This document shows positions 60,909-64,000 of a stretch of DNA of 64,000 bases, piece by piece. How positions within the stretch are numbered: position 1 is the stretch's first letter; every line of letters starts with the position of its first letter. Location: NCBI RefSeq assembly GCF_014639155.1, contig NZ_BMFT01000001.1, positions 2,046,001 to 2,110,000 of the forward strand. The letters run 5' to 3'. Source of the DNA: Paenibacillus segetis (GTDB lineage: Bacteria > Bacillota > Bacilli > Paenibacillales > Paenibacillaceae). The translations under genes were made by a program, and so were the position numbers. The notes under the pieces were generated by a model. It saw only the letters and a program-made list of their open reading frames with translations, was not told the DNA's origin and made no database searches.

Positions 60909-61391
60909 TTAGACGATAGCTTTAGATACCTTCTTCGATGAAGGTTTGGCCTTACGGGCACCACCAAATTTAAATACAATGACGCCTCCGATGATAACCA
61001 ACACACCAACCAACTTGTTCAATGTAAATGGAACCTTTTCTACACCTAACCAACCTAAGGAGTCCCACAACAAAGCGCATCCGAGCTGTGCTGTTAGGGA
61101 GATAGAAATCGCATACGTAGGACCTAATAATTTAATCCCATTGACAATACAAACTACTACCCCTACTCCAATCAATCCACTGAACCAGAACCAGGGTTGC
61201 ATATTGTGTAAGGCAAACATTCCTTTACCTTCAAAGATGAGGCCAAGCGTCAGTGAGGCAATAAATCCCAAACCCAGCACTAAGGTCGTTGTTGACCAAG
61301 AACCTGCATGTACATTTACTTTATTGTTGAAAATATTTTGAATGCCGACCAAAGAGCCCGCAATACACGCTAAGAACAGACCAAGAATCAT
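60909..61391 (-). CDS. DUF606 (YdcZ-type) small DMT transporter
   Basis: 160 residues, five membrane helices: MILGLFLACIAGSLVGIQN and GWLGVEKVPFTLNKLVGVLV are DUF606 landmarks. Such half-size proteins usually pair as two copies. The second is at 62162. A Crp/Fnr gene lies between. The transported molecule is unknown. AAAGGA before the ATG. Confidence 0.88.
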   Translation of the reverse strand: MILGLFLACIAGSLVGIQNIFNNKVNVHAGSWSTTTLVLGLGFIASLTLGLIFEGKGMFALHNMQPWFWFSGLIGVGVVVCIVNGIKLLGPTYAISISLTAQLGCALLWDSLGWLGVEKVPFTLNKLVGVLVIIGGVIVFKFGGARKAKPSSKKVSKAIV

Positions 61392-61420
61392 AACCGTTAT
61401 TCCTTTCTTGATGATCCATT

Positions 61421-62119
61421 TTATTTATAGATATGATGATTTGCCAAGGCACTTAACCCTTCCTTATTCTTAACAAGGATGAACTCCTTAGTACGTTCAA
61501 TTAGACCTTCAGCACATAGTTTTTGGATGACCCGATTCAGATGCCGATAGCTGGTGCCAATTAAGTTCGATACATCCGTAAGACTTGATGTACTTAATTG
61601 TCCTCTAAATAAGATATTCGTCTCGTCATAGGTAACCGATAGTATATAACTAGCTAATCTCACTTCCACAGGGTGCATCAAATTGAGGCTAAAGGAATTG
61701 GATTTGATCAGAAATTTCCGAGTAATGATATCCAATAAAAAATTCAATAGCGGGGCATAGTCACTGCTGTATTGTCTCAACCACCGATAATGAACACCAA
61801 TCATATAAACCGGCGATACCGCCTCAACTGTATTGATTATATCGATTCCCTGTATATATTCAATGTCTCCAATCACTTCAAGCGGCGTCTTAAATGAAAC
61901 CACGAGTCTTCTGCCTTCAGCAGATTGGTTATAGATCTTTAATTTCCCCTTTACTAGTACATAAAGCTGATCTGAAGGTTCACCTTGGGAACAAATGAGT
62001 TCTCCTTGATCGAAGCTGTACAACGCCAAATGTGGAATTATTGGTTCATTAAAAGTGGGCTCAAGTTGATGCGATTGTAAATAAGAATGTAGCAACTTAC
62101 GATCATGAATTTCCTTCAT
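61421..62119 (-). CDS. Crp/Fnr-family regulator (YeiL-like)
   Basis: 232 residues. Cyclic-nucleotide-binding-like N-terminal domain (LALYSFDQGELICSQGEPSD, 20 residues; LYVLVKGKLKIYN; GDIEYIQG), C-terminal winged HTH (TDVSNLIGTSYRHLNRVIQK, 20 residues). It lacks the four-Cys N-terminus of FNR. In Escherichia coli yeiL and YdcZ-like genes are unrelated, but here the location between two DUF606 genes suggests that it controls them. Stops 30 bases before the 61391 gene. Confidence 0.88.
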   Translation of the reverse strand: MKEIHDRKLLHSYLQSHQLEPTFNEPIIPHLALYSFDQGELICSQGEPSDQLYVLVKGKLKIYNQSAEGRRLVVSFKTPLEVIGDIEYIQGIDIINTVEAVSPVYMIGVHYRWLRQYSSDYAPLLNFLLDIITRKFLIKSNSFSLNLMHPVEVRLASYILSVTYDETNILFRGQLSTSSLTDVSNLIGTSYRHLNRVIQKLCAEGLIERTKEFILVKNKEGLSALANHHIYK

Positions 62120-62161
62120 TGCTTGGTTCCGCCTCCTACCTAATTCACCTTCATTTGTGCC

Positions 62162-62587
62162 TCAAAATTTTAAAATCACTACACCAGCGATCATCATCGC
62201 AATCCCAATGAATTGCGGTAGCCGCATATTTTGCTTCACGAGGCCAAACCAACCTTTACTATCTATTAAAAATGTTATACATAGCTGGGAAATCATTACA
62301 AGGGAAACGGTTAAAGTAACGCCGACATGTTGAATGGATGTAACATTAGAGAAAATAATGACCGCCGCAAAAGCGCCTCCAGCCAGATACAAGGGTTTCA
62401 CTTGTTTAAATCCTTGCCAATTTTTCTCTCTCACGAACATCAAGATTAGAAATGCCGCTACAAATCCGGTGAACTGGGTAAGTGCCGCTGCTTGCCAAGT
62501 ACCGATATTTTGACTAATTCTGGCATTCGCAACACCTTGTAACGTAATAAAGGCTCCACCTAAAAACGCTAATATGATTCCTCTCAT
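62162..62587 (-). CDS. DUF606 (YdcZ-type) small DMT transporter, second copy
   Basis: 141 residues, five membrane helices. GWFGLVKQNMRLPQFIGIAM (20 residues) parallels GWLGVEKVPFTLNKLVGVLV in the copy at 60909. TTGAGGAGAGAA lies before the ATG. It is first in a row: transporter, regulator, transporter, Nudix, all leftwards with short gaps. The two halves probably act together in opposite orientations. Confidence 0.88.
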   Translation of the reverse strand: MRGIILAFLGGAFITLQGVANARISQNIGTWQAAALTQFTGFVAAFLILMFVREKNWQGFKQVKPLYLAGGAFAAVIIFSNVTSIQHVGVTLTVSLVMISQLCITFLIDSKGWFGLVKQNMRLPQFIGIAMMIAGVVILKF

Positions 62588-62692
62588 GACTTTTCTCTCC
62601 TCAAATTAACTGTGTCTTAATTAAATGATAAATCCAGTCGGATGGGAAGGACATATGTCCTGAACATGGTAACATACTAATGTACATAATAA

Positions 62693-62714
62693 AAAGCCTG
62701 AAATCTCAGGCTTT
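62693..62714 (-). terminator. terminator of the HAD phosphatase gene
   Basis: AAAGCCTG and CAGGCTTT with an AAATCT loop, then TTTTTATTAT on the minus strand. Confidence 0.8.
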
Positions 62715-62759
62715 CGTGATCAGGTTAGGATTCAATTGATTCAATTAGGTTCCTTAACC

Positions 62760-63383
62760 TCAAAGTAAATTAATGATTTCCATTGGGGTTTCAAATTTAT
62801 ATTTTGCAGGTATACACTCGTGATTCTTGCAGCCCCAAAGTGCTAACCCAAAATCAATTCCCGCGTCTCGTGCGCACTCATAATCATAAATCGTATCGCC
62901 TATATAAATAGACGATGTAGGTGTAGCTCCAGACTTCTCCATAAATTTTAATAACGGTTCAGGATTCGGCTTGTGTTTCTCCGTGTCATCCGCGCATACA
63001 ATATGCGTTAAATAGCTCATTAGACCAAAGGGGACAAAGTCATTATTAAACTCCTCATAGGTCCTTGATGTTACTAGTCCTTGAGTGATCTCCCTGCTCG
63101 AAATGCTATTAAAAACATCTTGGATACCATTAAATAATTTGATCGAATGTTTAAAGTCTCTTACAAAGTAATTCCATCGAGCTTCTGCCATCGGTATGCT
63201 CATTTCATGTATACCTAATTGCCGTAGCGCAACAGTTCCAGGGATTCCTAGCACAAAATCTAACTGATCCATTTGAATGTCTCTGTCGTAATCTACTTTT
63301 AACATCTTTTGTAGTGATTTTTTTATCGATAATTCTGTATCGATCAGAGTCCCATCCACATCATAAATGAAAGTGTTATACAT
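62760..63383 (-). CDS. HAD-superfamily phosphatase
   Basis: About 207 residues. Motif I IYDVDGTLIDT, motif II GLVTSRT, Lys motif EKHKPNPEPLLK, motif IV YIGDTIYDYECARDAGIDFG (20 residues). It has the phosphoglycolate-phosphatase-type cap. Substrate unknown. ATG 63383 is ten bases from GGGAGG. Not in an operon with its neighbours as far as can be seen. Confidence 0.92.
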   Translation of the reverse strand: MYNTFIYDVDGTLIDTELSIKKSLQKMLKVDYDRDIQMDQLDFVLGIPGTVALRQLGIHEMSIPMAEARWNYFVRDFKHSIKLFNGIQDVFNSISSREITQGLVTSRTYEEFNNDFVPFGLMSYLTHIVCADDTEKHKPNPEPLLKFMEKSGATPTSSIYIGDTIYDYECARDAGIDFGLALWGCKNHECIPAKYKFETPMEIINLL

Positions 63384-63455
63384 ACCATCCATTCCTCCCA
63401 TGTATTGTTTGTGTTTAGCACATGGTAATGTATGAAATGGATTTCATGTCAACAC

Positions 63456-64000
63456 TTAGATTGATGAACGATGAATAATACGATAAGGGATTTTAACCTT
63501 ATCTTTTGATTTGTTGATAATCAGCTCAAAAGCTTGTTCACCGACTTTAATTAATTGATGATCAACTGAAGAAAGACTCAATGCTATGCCAATAGGTTGA
63601 TTTTCTTGTCCTATAATAGCTAAGTCATCTGGAACTTGAATATGTACGGACCTTGCATACTGATAAATCCCGCCAGCAACTTCATCTCCGTTGGCGTAAA
63701 TTGCAGTTGGCCTTGAGTGTAAGTTCAGAAGCTTCTCACCAGCAAGTATCCCGTCCTCCATACTATAGCAATCCGAAATATAATGTTCGGGACGTAGCTC
63801 ACCGAAGGTTTCCTTATATGCTGCAATCGTTTGTTGGGTACTAACACTTTGCATTCCTCTGGCGGCAGTAAATGCCACAGTCGTATGACCTTTAAGCTTG
63901 AGATATTGGAATACTTCAAGGTAAGAGGCGTATCGATCTATATACGCGCATCCAACCTCAGGATGTTCTGTATATTCGCATGAAACTACTTGTCCATAAT
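63456..64000 (-). CDS. LacI-type regulator, C-terminal part
   Basis: The frame is open to the right edge, so the HTH and first part lie outside the window; at least 181 residues of the sugar-binding-type domain are seen. VAFTAARGMQSVSTQQTIAA, IYANGDEVAGGIYQYA, DDLAIIGQENQPIGIALSLS (20 residues) and LSSVDHQLIKVGEQAFELI are typical LacI/GalR C-terminal segments. The ligand is probably a sugar but cannot be told. It is transcribed leftwards, away from no visible target genes. Confidence 0.85.
   Translation of the reverse strand, partial: YGQVVSCEYTEHPEVGCAYIDRYASYLEVFQYLKLKGHTTVAFTAARGMQSVSTQQTIAAYKETFGELRPEHYISDCYSMEDGILAGEKLLNLHSRPTAIYANGDEVAGGIYQYARSVHIQVPDDLAIIGQENQPIGIALSLSSVDHQLIKVGEQAFELIINKSKDKVKIPYRIIHRSSI

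Noticed and set aside
1-64000. CRISPR array, tRNA or rRNA genes, complete prophage
   Set aside because: No evenly spaced direct repeats, no cloverleaf-like tRNA or rRNA segments, and no integrase, terminase or tail genes were seen.

Overview
The window looks like chromosomal DNA of a low-GC, spore-forming member of the Bacillales, most probably Paenibacillus. The grounds are purine-rich ribosome binding sites, many Gram-positive lipoproteins and secreted proteins, a SigV/RsiV/OatA-type lysozyme-response locus, the wreck of a GerA/GerB germination receptor, a secreted GH18 chitinase with FnIII modules, and a UreABCEFGD urease cluster. No rRNA, tRNA, CRISPR array or intact insertion sequence was recognised.

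Layout, left to right. 1-2.2 kb: the start of a DUF5054 protein running off the left edge, an IS3-family relic and a RibD/DHFR-fold reductase. 2.2-8.2 kb: a CueP-like protein, a peptide-type ABC transporter with its two-component system, a CAP-domain lipoprotein and a cyclophilin lipoprotein. 8.2-14.5 kb: an acetyltransferase/SUMF1-like pair, a DUF4180 protein, a gerA-gerB fusion pseudogene, a modular chitinase and a MarR regulator. 14.5-20.6 kb: the first ECF sigma locus (rsiV, sigV, oatA and a secreted RsiV-like protein) and a glycosyltransferase. 20.8-28.0 kb: NiCoT nickel permease, urease genes and a divergent urea transporter. 28.1-31.7 kb: a second ECF locus (sigma, membrane anti-sigma, secreted paralogue) and two small unknowns. 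31.9-39.3 kb: guanine deaminase, MMPL exporter with TetR, DrrAB-type ABC exporter. 39.4-46 kb: a MarR-controlled quinone/electrophile-type cluster, an MFS exporter, an acetyltransferase and a quinone oxidoreductase. 46-49.6 kb: an AT-rich accessory island with gene relics around one intact gene, a Fic/Doc-DUF262-zinc-knuckle fusion. 49.6-51.9 kb: a TetR/MFS efflux cassette bracketed by near-identical terminators. 51.9-59 kb: HAD hydrolase, a globin-murB-ribF-FeS regulator operon, an MBL-fold hydrolase and an M1 peptidase. 59-64 kb: a pentapeptide-repeat protein, DUF3889, Nudix, two DUF606 transporters around a Crp/Fnr regulator, a HAD phosphatase and a partial LacI-type regulator.

The strongest regulatory observation is that both ECF loci have the same design: a sigma gene overlapped by a membrane anti-sigma gene, plus a separate gene for a secreted protein related to the anti-sigma sensor domain. 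In each locus the sigma gene and the secreted-protein gene carry the same promoter-like motif pair at identical spacing (three sites in the sigV-type locus, two in the other). This suggests self-regulated stress circuits with a soluble companion of the sensor. The strongest candidate for a little-described system is the Fic-DUF262 fusion protein at 46.8-48.7 kb, which combines a nucleotidyl/phosphoryl-transfer module with a ParB/GmrS-like module of the kind seen in anti-phage proteins. Functions given here come from reading motifs by eye; no database search was run.
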